A stretch of 15,175 nucleotides of DNA from an uncultured Methylobacillus sp. GTDB taxonomy: Bacteria > Pseudomonadota > Gammaproteobacteria > Burkholderiales > Methylophilaceae. How positions within the stretch are numbered: position 1 is the stretch's first letter; the number at the start of each line of letters is the position of its first letter. The stretch lies in assembly GCA_946478965.1 (NCBI GenBank), contig CAMLDQ010000049.1, positions 1-15,175 of the forward strand, read 5' to 3'. This document shows, piece after piece, positions 1-10,049 of the stretch. A program made the translations under genes and the position numbers. The notes beneath the pieces are model-generated. The model was not told the DNA's origin. It made no database searches and saw only the letters and a program-made list of their open reading frames with translations.

Positions 1-2352
1 GTCAACCTCGATGCTTGCATCCAGTGCACCCGCTGCCTGCGCGCCTGCCGTGAAGAACAGGTCAACGACGTGATCGGCCTGGCGTTCCGCGGCCATCATG
101 CCGAAATCGTGTTCGACCAGGGCGACCTCATGGGCGACTCGACCTGCGTCACCTGCGGCGAATGCGTACAGGCCTGCCCCACTGGCGCACTGGCACCGGC
201 CAAGAATGCCGCACTCGTGGTGCCGGACAAGGAAGTCGACTCGGTCTGCCCGTTCTGCGGTGTCGGCTGCCAACTCACCTACCATGTGAAGAACGACAAA
301 ATCATCCAGGTCATCGGTCGGGACGGCCCGGCCAACCATGGACGTTTGTGCGTCAAGGGGCGCTACGGTTTCGACTATCCGCGTCACCAGCACCGCCTGA
401 CCAAGCCGTTGATTCGGAAGCCCGGCATGCCCAAGGTTGCCGGCCAGGAAATGGATCCGGCCAATCCTTACGCCGCGTTTCGCGAAGCAAGCTGGGAGGA
501 AGCACTGGAATTCGCTGCCGGCGGCCTGAAAAAAATCAAGGAGCGCGACGGTAAATACGCACTGGCTGGCTTTGGCTCAGCCAAAGGCAGCAACGAAGAA
601 GCCTATTTGTTCCAGAAGCTCGTGCGCACCGGCTTCGGCACCAACAATGTCGACCATTGCACCCGCCTCTGCCATGCATCCAGCGTGGTCGCACTACTGG
701 AAGGCGTGGGCTCCGGCGCCGTATCCAATCCGGTGGCCGACGTGCAGTATTCCGAAGTCATCGTCATCATCGGCGCCAACCCCATCGTGAATCATCCGGT
801 GGCTGCGACTTTCATCAAGAACGCGGTCAAGGACGGTGCCAAGCTGATCCTGATGGATCCGCGCCGAACCGAATTGGCGCGCCATGCCGCCTATCATCTG
901 CCCTTCAAACCCGATACCGATGTCGCCATGCTCAATGCAATGCTGCATGTCATCGTTGAAGAGGGCCTGGTGGATGAGGAATTCGTCAGGAACCGCACCG
1001 AAAATTACGAGGCACTCAAGGAAAACGTCAAGGAATACTCGCCGGAAGCCATGGCCCCCATCTGCGGTATTGATGCACAGACGCTGCGCGACGTGGCCCG
1101 CTTGTATGCGAAATCCAAGGCATCCATCATTCTCTGGGGCATGGGCGTGTCACAGCACGTGCACGGCACCGACAACTCGCGCTGCCTGATCGCGCTATCG
1201 ATGGTGACCGGCCAGATTGGCCGGCGCGGCACCGGCCTGCATCCCTTGCGCGGCCAGAACAATGTGCAGGGCGCTTCCGACGTTGGCCTGATCCCGATGG
1301 TGTTCCCGGACTATCAGCGTGTGGACGATCCGGAAATTCACGCCAAGTTCGAGAAGCTCTGGAATACGGAACTCGACGACAAGCCCGGCCTGACCGTGGT
1401 GGAAATCATGGAGGCCGCCTATGCCGGCAAGATCAAGGGCATGTATGTTCAAGGCGAAAACCCGGCCATGTCCGACCCCAACAGCAACCATGCGCGCGAA
1501 GGTCTGGCGCGTCTGGAGCATCTGGTGGTACAGGACATCTTCATGACCGAAACCGCCTATTTGGCGGATGTCATCCTGCCGGCCAGCGCTCATGCGGAAA
1601 AACTCGGCACCTTTACCAACACGGACCGTCTGGTGCAGATCGGCCGTCCGGCGATCAATCCGCCCGGAGATGCGCGTCAGGATCTGTGGATCATTCAGGA
1701 AATGGCGAGCCGCCTCGGCGTGAATTGGTACTACCCTGGCCCCAAGGAAGTATTCGAGGAAATGCGCCTGGCGATGCAATCCATTGCGGGCATGACTTGG
1801 GAACGCCTTGAGAACGAAGCTGTTTGCTATCCGTGCGAGAACGAAGGCGACCCGGGCGAGGAAGTGATCTTCCATGACATCTTCCCGCGCCCGTCCGGAA
1901 AAGCCAGACTGGTCCCGGCGGATATCATCCCGGCGGACGAACGTCCGGACAACGACTACCCGATGGTGCTCATTACCGGCCGCATGCTGGAACACTGGCA
2001 TACCGGCAGCATGACACGGCGCGCCAGCGTGCTGGATGCGATCGAGCCCGCACCGACCGTCAGCATCCACCCGCTGGACCTGGATGCGCTTGGCGCACAG
2101 GCAGGCGATGTGGTCACCGTGGAATCGCGTCGCGGCGAAGTCGCGCTGATCGCCCGTGCCGACGACGGCATCCCGCGCGGATCGGTGTTCATTGCCTTCT
2201 GCTATTACGAAGCGGCGGCAAACAAACTGACCAACCAGGCGCTTGACCCGTTTGCGAAAATTGCCGAAGTCAAATACTGTGCAGTGCGCCTGAAGAAGGG
2301 AGGCGTTATGCCTAGCGAGCTCGGCTACCACAGCGAGCTGGAGACGGCCTGA
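1..2352 (+). CDS. fdhF: Formate dehydrogenase alpha (catalytic) subunit, 5' end outside window
   Basis: Oxidises formate to CO2 at a bis-MGD Mo or W centre; in this family electrons pass through Fe-S clusters to an NAD-reducing partner subunit. The frame is open from base 1, so the start and the N-terminal part lie outside; 783 residues remain. Counting from base 1, a two-cluster ferredoxin domain has Cys 6/9/12/16 and Cys 49/52/55/59. The molybdopterin oxidoreductase [4Fe-4S] site follows (CPFCGVGC at 83-90, further Cys in LCVKGR near 117). The metal ligand is Cys224 in VDHCTRLCH (codon TGC at 670-672), a cysteine rather than selenocysteine enzyme. The C-terminal part is the dinucleotide-binding domain. 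Layout fits NAD-dependent Fds or heterodimeric FDH1-type enzymes; the flavin/NAD subunit is presumably upstream. A terminator follows the stop directly, so it is the last gene of its operon. Family assignment is firm; the exact subtype is not. Confidence 0.93.
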   Translation, partial: VNLDACIQCTRCLRACREEQVNDVIGLAFRGHHAEIVFDQGDLMGDSTCVTCGECVQACPTGALAPAKNAALVVPDKEVDSVCPFCGVGCQLTYHVKNDKIIQVIGRDGPANHGRLCVKGRYGFDYPRHQHRLTKPLIRKPGMPKVAGQEMDPANPYAAFREASWEEALEFAAGGLKKIKERDGKYALAGFGSAKGSNEEAYLFQKLVRTGFGTNNVDHCTRLCHASSVVALLEGVGSGAVSNPVADVQYSEVIVIIGANPIVNHPVAATFIKNAVKDGAKLILMDPRRTELARHAAYHLPFKPDTDVAMLNAMLHVIVEEGLVDEEFVRNRTENYEALKENVKEYSPEAMAPICGIDAQTLRDVARLYAKSKASIILWGMGVSQHVHGTDNSRCLIALSMVTGQIGRRGTGLHPLRGQNNVQGASDVGLIPMVFPDYQRVDDPEIHAKFEKLWNTELDDKPGLTVVEIMEAAYAGKIKGMYVQGENPAMSDPNSNHAREGLARLEHLVVQDIFMTETAYLADVILPASAHAEKLGTFTNTDRLVQIGRPAINPPGDARQDLWIIQEMASRLGVNWYYPGPKEVFEEMRLAMQSIAGMTWERLENEAVCYPCENEGDPGEEVIFHDIFPRPSGKARLVPADIIPADERPDNDYPMVLITGRMLEHWHTGSMTRRASVLDAIEPAPTVSIHPLDLDALGAQAGDVVTVESRRGEVALIARADDGIPRGSVFIAFCYYEAAANKLTNQALDPFAKIAEVKYCAVRLKKGGVMPSELGYHSELETA

Positions 2353-2370
2353 CCAAACAGGCAGGTTGGA

Positions 2371-2397
2371 AAAGGCCGGCGCATGCCGGCCTTTTTT
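2371..2397 (+). terminator. Rho-independent terminator after formate dehydrogenase gene
   Basis: A perfect 10-bp stem (AAAGGCCGGC at 2371-2380 and GCCGGCCTTT at 2385-2394) encloses a GCAT loop and runs into a T tract ending near 2398. It begins 18 bases after the stop codon of the formate dehydrogenase gene. The convergent cbbR ends at 2408 on the other strand. Read that way, the stem is followed by only a few T residues, so it would be a weaker terminator for cbbR, though it could serve both. Confidence 0.9.
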
Positions 2398-2407
2398 TAT
2401 CCGTAAC

Positions 2408-3307
2408 CTACTGGGGCGTCATCGTGCGTTCGATGAGGAAATTGAGAAATGCTTGCGCCACCACCGAGAGTTGCTTGCCGGCGGGATGTCCGATATACCA
2501 ATCATTGACGACCGGGAAGCCTGCCACATCGAGGATTACCGGTTCGCCCGCACTTTCCGGTCCCAGCGTATGACGTGACAGCACGGAAATGCCGAGGCCA
2601 CCGATAATGGCCTGCTTGATCGCCTCGTTGCTTCCCAGCTCCATACGGATATTGGGTTTCACGCCGTGCTGATTGAAGATGCTCTCCACCGTCGTACGCG
2701 TCCCGGACCCAAGCTCGCGCATGAGGAAAGGTTCTTGCGCCACCATTTCCATCGGAATATTGCGCTGCGCGGCCAGAGGATGGTCTGGATGGGCCATGAC
2801 CACGAGCTCGTTGAGCATGAATGGGCGTGCATCGAGCTCGATGCGATGTTCGGGCAGGCTGAAAATATAGAGATCGTCCAGATTCTCGTTGGCGCGCTCC
2901 AGCACGCGCTGGCGATTGGTTACCTTGAGCGCCACCTCGACACCCGGATGCAGTCGCGAGAAATCGCCAAGGATGCGCGGCACGAAATATTTGGCGGTAG
3001 AAACCACCGCGAGACGCAACTTGCCCTTCTTGAGCCCGCACATTTCCGCGATCGACATGTCGCAGCGCTCCAGCGACTGCATGATTTCACGTGCGGTTAT
3101 TTCGAGCTCCTTGCCCGCTTCGGTGAGATAGATCTTGCGTCCCACCTGCTCGAACAAGGGCAGGCCGACCGCATCCGTTAGCTTTTTCATCTGCATGGAG
3201 ACGGTCGGTTGCGTGAGATGCAGCTCTTCGGAAGCACGCGTGAAGCTTCCCAATCGGGCTATGGCTTCGAAAACTTCCAGCTGACGGAAAGTGGCATGGC
3301 GCATCAT
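2408..3307 (-). CDS. cbbR: LysR-type regulator of the Calvin cycle operon, CbbR
   Basis: A DNA-binding activator that, in this family, senses Calvin-cycle or redox metabolites and turns on divergent cbb genes. The 299-residue protein has the usual length. An N-terminal winged helix-turn-helix covers about residues 1-60 (RQLEVFEAIARLGSFTRASE, then LTQPTVSMQMKKL). A periplasmic-binding-protein-like effector domain follows from about residue 90 (KLRLAVVSTAKYFVPRI; ELGSGTRTTVESIF). These segments resemble CbbR more than generic LysR proteins, and the gene is divergent from cbbL, the classic arrangement. The start has two adjacent ATG codons (3307 and 3304) and no clear Shine-Dalgarno sequence. 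It probably controls its own promoter through the shared spacer, but that is inference. Confidence 0.92.
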   Translation of the reverse strand: MMRHATFRQLEVFEAIARLGSFTRASEELHLTQPTVSMQMKKLTDAVGLPLFEQVGRKIYLTEAGKELEITAREIMQSLERCDMSIAEMCGLKKGKLRLAVVSTAKYFVPRILGDFSRLHPGVEVALKVTNRQRVLERANENLDDLYIFSLPEHRIELDARPFMLNELVVMAHPDHPLAAQRNIPMEMVAQEPFLMRELGSGTRTTVESIFNQHGVKPNIRMELGSNEAIKQAIIGGLGISVLSRHTLGPESAGEPVILDVAGFPVVNDWYIGHPAGKQLSVVAQAFLNFLIERTMTPQ

Positions 3308-4921
<1,614 letters not shown>

Positions 4922-4932
4922 GAGGGATCATC

Positions 4933-5349
4933 ATGCGCATTACTCAAGGCCAGTTTTCGTTCCTGCCCGACCTGACGGACGAGCAGATCACGAGCCAGAT
5001 CAAATATGCATTGCAGAACAACTGGGCGGTCAACGTGGAGTACACCGACGACCCGCATCCGCGTAACACCTATTGGGAAATGTGGGGCATCCCGATGTTC
5101 GACCTGCGCGATCCGGCAGGCATCTTGATGGAAGTCAACGAATGCCGCAAAACCTATCCCAGCTCCTATGTGCGCGTCACCGCTTTCGACAGCACTCGGG
5201 GTTGGGAAACGCCGCGCATGTCCTTCATCGTGAACCGCCCGCAGGTAGAGCCGGGCTTCAAGGTCGTGCGCCAGGAAGTGGACGGTCGCAACATACGCTA
5301 CACCGTGCATTCCTATGCAACCGACAAACCCGAAGGCGAGCGTTATTGA
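4933..5349 (+). CDS. cbbS: RuBisCO small subunit, red-type
   Basis: The small subunit caps the L8 core of form I RuBisCO and raises catalytic efficiency and specificity. The protein has 138 residues, longer than green-type bacterial small subunits (about 110), because red-type small subunits carry a C-terminal extension; here that is the part after about residue 105 ([20 protein letters not shown]). The N-terminal segment [19 protein letters not shown] and the central [14 protein letters not shown] match the family. AGGAGG at 4920-4925, overlapping the end of cbbL, lies seven bases before the ATG and is a strong ribosome site, fitting stoichiometric expression with cbbL. Confidence 0.97.
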   Translation: MRITQGQFSFLPDLTDEQITSQIKYALQNNWAVNVEYTDDPHPRNTYWEMWGIPMFDLRDPAGILMEVNECRKTYPSSYVRVTAFDSTRGWETPRMSFIVNRPQVEPGFKVVRQEVDGRNIRYTVHSYATDKPEGERY

Positions 5350-5434
5350 GTCGATGTTTTGATTCCCCCGGCCGCGTCTCGCTTCCCCTTTGCATTTGCG
5401 GGATGCGGCCACCTTTGTTAGCGAGATTTCCGCC
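5350..5434 (+). promoter_or_regulatory. cbbS-cbbX spacer with interleaved inverted repeats
   Basis: This 85-base spacer contains two six-base complementary pairs: GGCCGC (5370-5375) with GCGGCC (5405-5410), and TCTCGC (5377-5382) with GCGAGA (5421-5426). They interleave, so they could form a pseudoknot or compete. The last arm lies eight bases before the GTG chosen for cbbX and overlaps the only purine-rich stretch that might act as its ribosome site. The structure might lower CbbX synthesis relative to RuBisCO, but short pairs arise by chance in GC-rich DNA, so this is a weak proposal. Confidence 0.3.
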
Positions 5435-6328
5435 GTGAACGATATTACCGATGCCACCCCGGTCGATCTGCGCAAGGTCTACGAAGAATCCAATATCCAG
5501 CAGGTACTGGATCAACTCGACCAGGAGCTGATCGGCCTCAAGCCAGTCAAGAGCCGTATCCGGGAGATTGCTGCCCTGCTACTCGTGGACAAGCTGCGCG
5601 AGCAGGTAGAGTTGTCTGCACAGTCGCCTTCACTGCACATGTGCTTCACCGGCAACCCCGGAACCGGCAAGACCACGGTCGCGATGCGCATGGCGGAAAT
5701 CCTCCACCGTTTGGGATATGTGCGACAGGGACACGTCGTCGCAGTCACACGTGACGATCTGGTGGGCCAGTACATCGGCCATACCGCTCCCAAAACCAGG
5801 GAGGTCTTGAAAAAAGCCATGGGAGGCGTGCTCTTCATCGATGAGGCCTACTACCTCTACAAACCCGAGAACGAGCGCGATTATGGCGCAGAATCCATCG
5901 AAATCCTGCTCCAGGTCATGGAGAACCAGCGCGAGGACCTGGTCGTGATCCTCGCCGGCTACAAGGATCGCATGGACAAGTTTTTCCAGAGCAACCCGGG
6001 TATGTCGTCACGTATTGCGCATCACATCGACTTTCCGGATTACACCCAGGAAGAATTGCTGCAAATTGCGAAGCTGATGGTGGCCAAGCTCAACTACCGC
6101 TTTAGCCCGGAAGGAGAGAAAACTTTCGCCGACTATATTGCAAAGCGCATGGAGATGCCCAACTTCGCCAACGCACGCTCCATCCGCAACGCCCTCGACC
6201 GGGCGCGGTTGCGGCAGGCCAACCGCCTGTTCGTCAGCCACGGCAAGGCACTCACACGCAAGGATCTAGTGACGATCGAGGCCGAGGACATTCTTGCCAG
6301 CCGGGTATTTGCGCAGTCCGCTCAATAA
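5435..6328 (+). CDS. cbbX: Red-type RuBisCO activase CbbX (AAA+)
   Basis: An AAA+ ATPase that pulls on the C-terminus of red-type RuBisCO large subunits to release inhibitory sugar phosphates; in studied members it forms hexamers activated by RuBP. With the GTG start the protein has 297 residues: Walker A GNPGTGKT at 73-80, Walker [11 protein letters not shown] near 132-141, and a sensor/arginine region with [15 protein letters not shown]. The start is uncertain. No in-frame ATG precedes the conserved core, an in-frame TGA lies at 5360-5362, and a TTG at 5390 would give 312 residues; GTG is preferred because the homologous region begins downstream of it. The N-terminus up to about residue 25 is poorly conserved in the family. 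It follows cbbLS on the same strand with an 85-base gap, presumably one transcript. Confidence 0.95.
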   Translation: MNDITDATPVDLRKVYEESNIQQVLDQLDQELIGLKPVKSRIREIAALLLVDKLREQVELSAQSPSLHMCFTGNPGTGKTTVAMRMAEILHRLGYVRQGHVVAVTRDDLVGQYIGHTAPKTREVLKKAMGGVLFIDEAYYLYKPENERDYGAESIEILLQVMENQREDLVVILAGYKDRMDKFFQSNPGMSSRIAHHIDFPDYTQEELLQIAKLMVAKLNYRFSPEGEKTFADYIAKRMEMPNFANARSIRNALDRARLRQANRLFVSHGKALTRKDLVTIEAEDILASRVFAQSAQ

Positions 6329-6391
6329 GGCAGTAGCATTCGCTGGACAAAGCCGGCCCGGCAATTGACGTCCAGAATATACGCGGCCTTC
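6329..6391. terminator. Possible terminator hairpin between convergent cbbX and SemiSWEET genes
   Basis: The short convergent gap contains CTGGAC (6343-6348) pairing with GTCCAG (6370-6375), with an inner GCCGG/CCGGC pair (6352-6362). No T tract follows on either strand, so intrinsic termination is not demonstrated. The location between convergent ends is the main support. Confidence 0.3.
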
Positions 6392-6655
6392 TCAACCGAA
6401 GCGGATTTTCATCAGCAACACCGCCCCGGCAAGCAGCAAGGTGAGGCCATTGGCAATCATGACGGGCCAGGAGCCTATCAAGAGGCCGTAGATGGCCCAG
6501 AGCGCCACCCCAGCGGTGAATATGGCGTACATGCCCAACGAAATATCCTTGGTATGCCGCGTGCGCCAAACCTGCCATACCTGAGGAATGAACGAGACGG
6601 TGGTCAATGTCGCCGCCAGCGAACCTGTCCACTCAGAAAGCAGCATGGAAATCAT
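6392..6655 (-). CDS. SemiSWEET (MtN3/PQ-loop) family small sugar transporter
   Basis: SemiSWEETs are three-helix membrane proteins that dimerise to form a sugar uniporter. The 87-residue protein shows three hydrophobic segments at about 9-27, 40-60 and 64-84, the PQ-loop motif SFIPQVWQVW (Pro24-Gln25), and the substrate-pocket positions seen in the family (Trp53 in LWAIYG, Asn70 in IANG). The chosen ATG at 6655 overlaps the TGA of the lipoprotein gene as ATGA, implying translational coupling; a second in-frame ATG at 6646 would give 84 residues. A longer reading from 6712 runs into the lipoprotein gene and is not credible. The substrate cannot be told from sequence. It is convergent with cbbX. 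Confidence 0.85.
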   Translation of the reverse strand: MISMLLSEWTGSLAATLTTVSFIPQVWQVWRTRHTKDISLGMYAIFTAGVALWAIYGLLIGSWPVMIANGLTLLLAGAVLLMKIRFG

Positions 6656-7005
6656 TTTCTGGCCGCCTTGCAGCCCTGATAGGCAATTGTCGGGCCATCG
6701 GAGAGCGACCACTGGTCGCCACTCTGCTCGACTACCGCAACACCGTTGGTGTAGCGCGATCCGTTTTTGGTCAACAGGACTTCGCGGTCAGGATAGATCA
6801 ACCACGCCGATGCGCCGTTATCCGCGAACCGCAGATAGAAATGCTTGCCTGCCTCGCACTGGAATTCGGTCGCATTCATCAAGCGTCGCGGCTGTCCATC
6901 GGCCTTGCTGCCACTGAACGGCCACACCTTGTCCATGTTCATGCTGCTGCAGGCGGCCAATGCCAGCCCGGAAATCGCCGCCACTGCGGCCGTCTTGAAC
7001 TTCAT
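6652..7005 (-). CDS. MliC-like outer-membrane lipoprotein (putative C-type lysozyme inhibitor)
   Basis: The 117-residue precursor has a lipoprotein signal peptide ending in the lipobox LAAC, with Cys19 the lipidated residue. Ser at +2 rather than Asp predicts outer-membrane sorting. The mature part has a compact beta-rich sequence with ATEFQCEAGKHFYLRF, NGSRYTNG and a terminal YQGC; Cys50 and Cys112 could form the disulfide seen in MliC/PliC proteins, which bind the lysozyme active site. The MliC assignment rests on the pattern of motifs and size, not on an alignment, so lysozyme inhibition is tentative. GGAGAG lies about seven bases before the ATG. The gene sits 29 bases after yjgR and overlaps the SemiSWEET start by four bases, so the three are likely co-transcribed. 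Confidence 0.7.
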   Translation of the reverse strand: MKFKTAAVAAISGLALAACSSMNMDKVWPFSGSKADGQPRRLMNATEFQCEAGKHFYLRFADNGASAWLIYPDREVLLTKNGSRYTNGVAVVEQSGDQWSLSDGPTIAYQGCKAARK

Positions 7006-7034
7006 CGAAATGCTCTCCTGTTGTTTCAGTGTGG

Positions 7035-8522
7035 TTAACGGCGCCGGGTACCACCAAACAAAGACCCCAGCACGCCACGTATGATCTGGCGCCCCAATTC
7101 CGATCCGATGGTCCGTGCCGCACTTTTGGCGACTGCCTCCAGAACGGAATCGCGTGGCCGCCCCTTGCCGGATGCACTCGACGTGCCGAGTACACTGCCC
7201 CAGTCGAATCCCCGATCGCTATCGGCCGGTTGCTGCGCGGGCGACTGCGCAGCACGTGCCTTGAGAATTTCATAGGCGGATTCCCGGTCGACCAGCTTCT
7301 CATAGTGCCCGTAAAGCAGGGAATTACGGATCACCTGCTGTCGTTCCGCGTCGCTCGCCGGGCCGATACGACTCCGCGGTGGGCAGACAAAGGCACGTTC
7401 CACCGGGGCCGGGCGCCCTTTCTCGTCCAGCATGGAGACGAGTGCTTCGCCCACGCCCAGTTCGGTGATGGCGGCTTCGACATTCACTTCGGGATTGGGC
7501 CGGAAGGTTTCCGCTGCCGACTTCACCGCCTTCTGGTCGCGTGGCGTAAACGCGCGCAGCGCATGCTGCACCCGGTTGCCAAGCTGCCCCAGCACCACGT
7601 CCGGGATATCGAGCGGATTCTGGCTGACGAAATAGACTCCGACACCTTTTGAACGGATCAGGCGAACCACCTGCTCGATTTTCGTCATCAAGGCTGGCGG
7701 CGCATCGTTGAACAGCAGGTGCGCCTCGTCGAAGAAAAAAACCAGTTTGGGTTTATCCAGGTCTCCGACCTCGGGCAGGTTCTCGAACAATTCGGACAAT
7801 AACCATAGCAACAGCGTGGCATACGTCCGCGGCGCATTGCACAATTTCTCGCCGGCCAGGATATTGATGACGCCCTGCCCGTTCGCATCGGTCTGCATGA
7901 GATCGTCGAGGTTGAGCATGGGCTCGCCAAAAAGCTGATCGCCTCCCTCCTGCTCCAGTTGCAGCAACCCACGCTGGATTGCACCGACGCTCGCCGTGGA
8001 AATATTGCCATAGCTCGCGGTGAACTCGCTTGCATGTTCCGCAGCGTACTGCAGCATCGCACGCAGATCCTTCAGGTCGAGCAACAACCAGCCATTGTCG
8101 TCTGCAATCTTGAATACCGCCGTCAGCACGCCGGACTGGGTGTCGTTGAGGTTCAGCATGCGTGCCAGCAGCAATGGTCCCATATCGGAAACCGTGGCAC
8201 GCAGCGGATGGCCGCGCTCAGCGTAGACGTCCCAGAACACCACAGGATTAGCCGCATAGGCGAAGCCGTCGAGCTGCAACTCCGTCACCCGAGCCTCGAC
8301 CTTGGCGTTGCCGCCGCCAAGCTGGCTCATGCCGGAAAGATCGCCTTTGACGTCGGCCATGAACACCGGCACACCCATACTTGAAAATTGCTCGGCCAGC
8401 GTCTGCAATGTCACGGTCTTGCCGGTGCCGGTCGCGCCTGCGATCAAACCGTGGCGATTGGCCATGCGCGGCAACAGATATAGGGAGTGACGGCTTTTGG
8501 CTATCAGCAAGGGTTCTGACAT
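7035..8522 (-). CDS. yjgR: YjgR-type HerA-like ATPase (DUF853)
   Basis: A cytoplasmic P-loop ATPase of the HerA/FtsK superfamily; the cellular role of YjgR proteins is not established, although they are called helicase HerA-like. The protein has 495 residues, close to E. coli YjgR (about 500). Features are the N-terminal [17 protein letters not shown] with Walker A GATGTGKT at 29-36, [18 protein letters not shown] just after, Walker [13 protein letters not shown] near residue 260, the [12 protein letters not shown] sensor segment, and a basic tail (FGGTRRR). No transmembrane segment is evident. It has no partner nuclease next to it, unlike HerA-NurA systems. It lies 56 bases downstream of the DUF302 gene and upstream of the lipoprotein gene on the same strand. 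Confidence 0.92.
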   Translation of the reverse strand: MSEPLLIAKSRHSLYLLPRMANRHGLIAGATGTGKTVTLQTLAEQFSSMGVPVFMADVKGDLSGMSQLGGGNAKVEARVTELQLDGFAYAANPVVFWDVYAERGHPLRATVSDMGPLLLARMLNLNDTQSGVLTAVFKIADDNGWLLLDLKDLRAMLQYAAEHASEFTASYGNISTASVGAIQRGLLQLEQEGGDQLFGEPMLNLDDLMQTDANGQGVINILAGEKLCNAPRTYATLLLWLLSELFENLPEVGDLDKPKLVFFFDEAHLLFNDAPPALMTKIEQVVRLIRSKGVGVYFVSQNPLDIPDVVLGQLGNRVQHALRAFTPRDQKAVKSAAETFRPNPEVNVEAAITELGVGEALVSMLDEKGRPAPVERAFVCPPRSRIGPASDAERQQVIRNSLLYGHYEKLVDRESAYEILKARAAQSPAQQPADSDRGFDWGSVLGTSSASGKGRPRDSVLEAVAKSAARTIGSELGRQIIRGVLGSLFGGTRRR

Positions 8523-8578
8523 GGGGTGATTTCCGGAATGATCTGGGACGCTATGGTACCTGCGATGCAGCCGGGCGA

Positions 8579-9070
8579 CTAGATTTCACCCTTGCGCGCC
8601 TTGTCCATCATCCAGATCAGCGTGTCTTCAATCTGTTGCGCGGCCGCACGGGCACGCTCATTGACTTCGCCGAGATAGCGCAGTGCATAGGTCGGGCGGT
8701 CGAGCGCCATGTACAGCGCCCCCTGTTTTTCGTAGATGGCGATCCGGCATGGTGCGAACGCGGCAAACTCGGGATAATCCTGCAGTACCTCGGCTCCGAT
8801 GCCCAGGCTGCAATAGGTGCGCACCTCCAACACGCCTTGCAGCGGGATGCCGCGTTCGCGGATATGCTTGCCGATCGGAAACGTCGCCGGGCTGACGAAA
8901 TTCTTGCCTTCGGCCGCCACCTGCAGGCTGGTTACCACATCGTCATAAGTAACGCCTGGCTCCACTGGCACGATATAAAGCGCGGAATCCGGATTGACCG
9001 GTGGCAACGGGGCCGCCGACAAGTTCGTCGCCAACAGCAGCATGACGACGAAAACGCTCCAATGGCGCAT
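8579..9070 (-). CDS. Exported DUF302-domain protein
   Basis: The 163-residue precursor starts with a Sec-type signal peptide ([20 protein letters not shown]; cleavage probably just after LSA or LSAA). A DUF302 domain fills the rest, with the segments [40 protein letters not shown] and [20 protein letters not shown]. Two cysteines, in TYCS and APCR, could pair or bind a ligand in the periplasm. DUF302 proteins have no agreed biochemical function. The start is the ATG at 9070, six bases after AAGGAG; an in-frame TTG two codons earlier is less likely. It is divergent from the focA-family gene across a 66-bp spacer. Confidence 0.85.
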   Translation of the reverse strand: MRHWSVFVVMLLLATNLSAAPLPPVNPDSALYIVPVEPGVTYDDVVTSLQVAAEGKNFVSPATFPIGKHIRERGIPLQGVLEVRTYCSLGIGAEVLQDYPEFAAFAPCRIAIYEKQGALYMALDRPTYALRYLGEVNERARAAAQQIEDTLIWMMDKARKGEI

Positions 9071-9100
9071 GTTCAACTCCTTCTCTCAATCTAATCCGCC

Positions 9101-9130
9101 TATAATACGCGCCCTCGACTATCACGGAGG
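9101..9130 (+). promoter_or_regulatory. Candidate promoter and ribosome site of the formate/nitrite channel gene
   Basis: TATAAT at 9101-9106 is a perfect sigma-70 -10 hexamer reading towards the channel gene. The position 17 bases upstream reads TCCTTC, a poor -35, so an activator may be needed. GGAGG (9126-9130) is a strong ribosome site six bases before the ATG at 9137. The leader would be only about 25 bases. The same spacer must hold the promoter of the DUF302 gene on the other strand. Confidence 0.55.
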
Positions 9131-9136
9131 CGCATC

Positions 9137-10024
9137 ATGGCCGACAACACACAGCAAGGTTCGCTGGACGCATACACCCCCGCCGAAATGGCCTACCGGG
9201 TGGAAACCGTCGGCGTCTACAAAGCCGGCATGAGCATTTACCGCATGCTGGTGCTCGGCATCCTGGCCGGCTCCTTCATTTCGCTCGGCGCAATGAATTA
9301 TCTGACCGGCGTAGCCCAAGGTCTGCCCAAACTAGTGGGGTCGACGCTGTTCAGCCTGGGCCTCGTGCTCTGCGTCGTCGGTGGCGCGGAACTGTTTACG
9401 AGTAACAACCTGATTTCCATGGCCTGGGCGCAGGGTCAGGTAAAGACCCGCGCCGTCGTGCGCAACTGGTTCTGGATCTATTTCGCCAACATGATCGGCT
9501 GCCTCGGCACCGTCGCCCTCGCCTATGGCTCCGGTATCCTGCATACCGTCGACCTCGCGTTCGGCGTGCAGGCGCTGAAAATCGCGATTGTCAAAACCAC
9601 ACACCCCTTTCACGAGATTTTCTTCAAGGGCATTTTCTGCAACGCCCTGGTCTGCCTGGGTGTCTGGCTGTGCTATGCCGCACGCAGCGTGACCGATCGC
9701 ATTCTCAGCCTGATCCTGCCGGTTTCCGCATTCGTCAACATGGGATTCGAGCACTGCATCGCCAATATGTTCTTCATTCCGTTGGGCATGCTGGCCTCCC
9801 ATGATCCTGCCGTGGTGGCCGCTTCGCACATTGCGCCGGAAGTGGTCGCACAGCTCAACATCTCGAGCTTTCTTCACAACCTCATCGCCGCCACCATGGG
9901 CAATATCATCGGCGGCTCGGTACTCGTCGCAGGGATGTATTACCTGGTATACATGCGCGGCGAGCATCGCATGCGCGGCGTCGCCATCATGACCGGATTC
10001 AACGAAAAACCAAAGAAGGGTTAA
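9137..10024 (+). CDS. focA: Formate/nitrite transporter family channel (FocA/NirC-like)
   Basis: An inner-membrane pentameric channel for small monovalent anions such as formate or nitrite. The 295-residue protein shows about six hydrophobic segments and the FNT signatures: GGAELFTSNNL in the first half, FFKGIFCNALVCLGVW, and GFEHCIANMFFIPLGM with the central pore histidine His206. It ends in a charged cytoplasmic tail. Sequence alone does not settle formate versus nitrite; the name focA is a family label. A formate role is favoured weakly by the formate dehydrogenase in the same window, about 7 kb away, while nitrite or hydrosulfide transport is also known in this family. GGAGG precedes the ATG. 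Confidence 0.9.
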   Translation: MADNTQQGSLDAYTPAEMAYRVETVGVYKAGMSIYRMLVLGILAGSFISLGAMNYLTGVAQGLPKLVGSTLFSLGLVLCVVGGAELFTSNNLISMAWAQGQVKTRAVVRNWFWIYFANMIGCLGTVALAYGSGILHTVDLAFGVQALKIAIVKTTHPFHEIFFKGIFCNALVCLGVWLCYAARSVTDRILSLILPVSAFVNMGFEHCIANMFFIPLGMLASHDPAVVAASHIAPEVVAQLNISSFLHNLIAATMGNIIGGSVLVAGMYYLVYMRGEHRMRGVAIMTGFNEKPKKG

Positions 10025-10044
10025 GAGCCATTCCAGTAGGCTCT
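10024..10044. terminator. Possible bidirectional hairpin between focA and cysB ends
   Basis: AGAGCC (10024-10029) pairs with GGCTCT (10039-10044) around a nine-base loop, in the 25-base gap between the convergent focA-family gene and cysB. There is no T tract, so it is a weak intrinsic terminator at best. Confidence 0.35.
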
Positions 10045-10049
10045 AAGCC

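Noticed and set aside
670..672. Possible selenocysteine position of the formate dehydrogenase
   Set aside because: The codon is TGC, so this is the cysteine form of the enzyme; no TGA or SECIS element is needed.
1195..2331. Minus-strand frame of 378 codons inside the formate dehydrogenase gene
   Set aside because: It lies wholly opposite a clearly conserved gene, has no recognisable domain, and is explained by GC-rich codon use.
2666..3181. Plus-strand frame of 171 codons opposite cbbR
   Set aside because: Its translation has no domain, and cbbR on the other strand is unambiguous over the whole stretch.
7029..7652. Plus-strand frame of 207 codons opposite the end of yjgR
   Set aside because: It is antisense to a conserved ATPase, and its translation has no recognisable motif.
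7035..8522. HerA-like ATPase as part of an antiphage or HerA-nuclease system
   Set aside because: The sequence matches the housekeeping YjgR/DUF853 family, and no nuclease, SIR2 or other defence partner is next to it.
8381..9094. Plus-strand frame of 237 codons opposite the yjgR start and the DUF302 gene
   Set aside because: It crosses two real genes and their spacer in antisense, which no genuine gene here would do.
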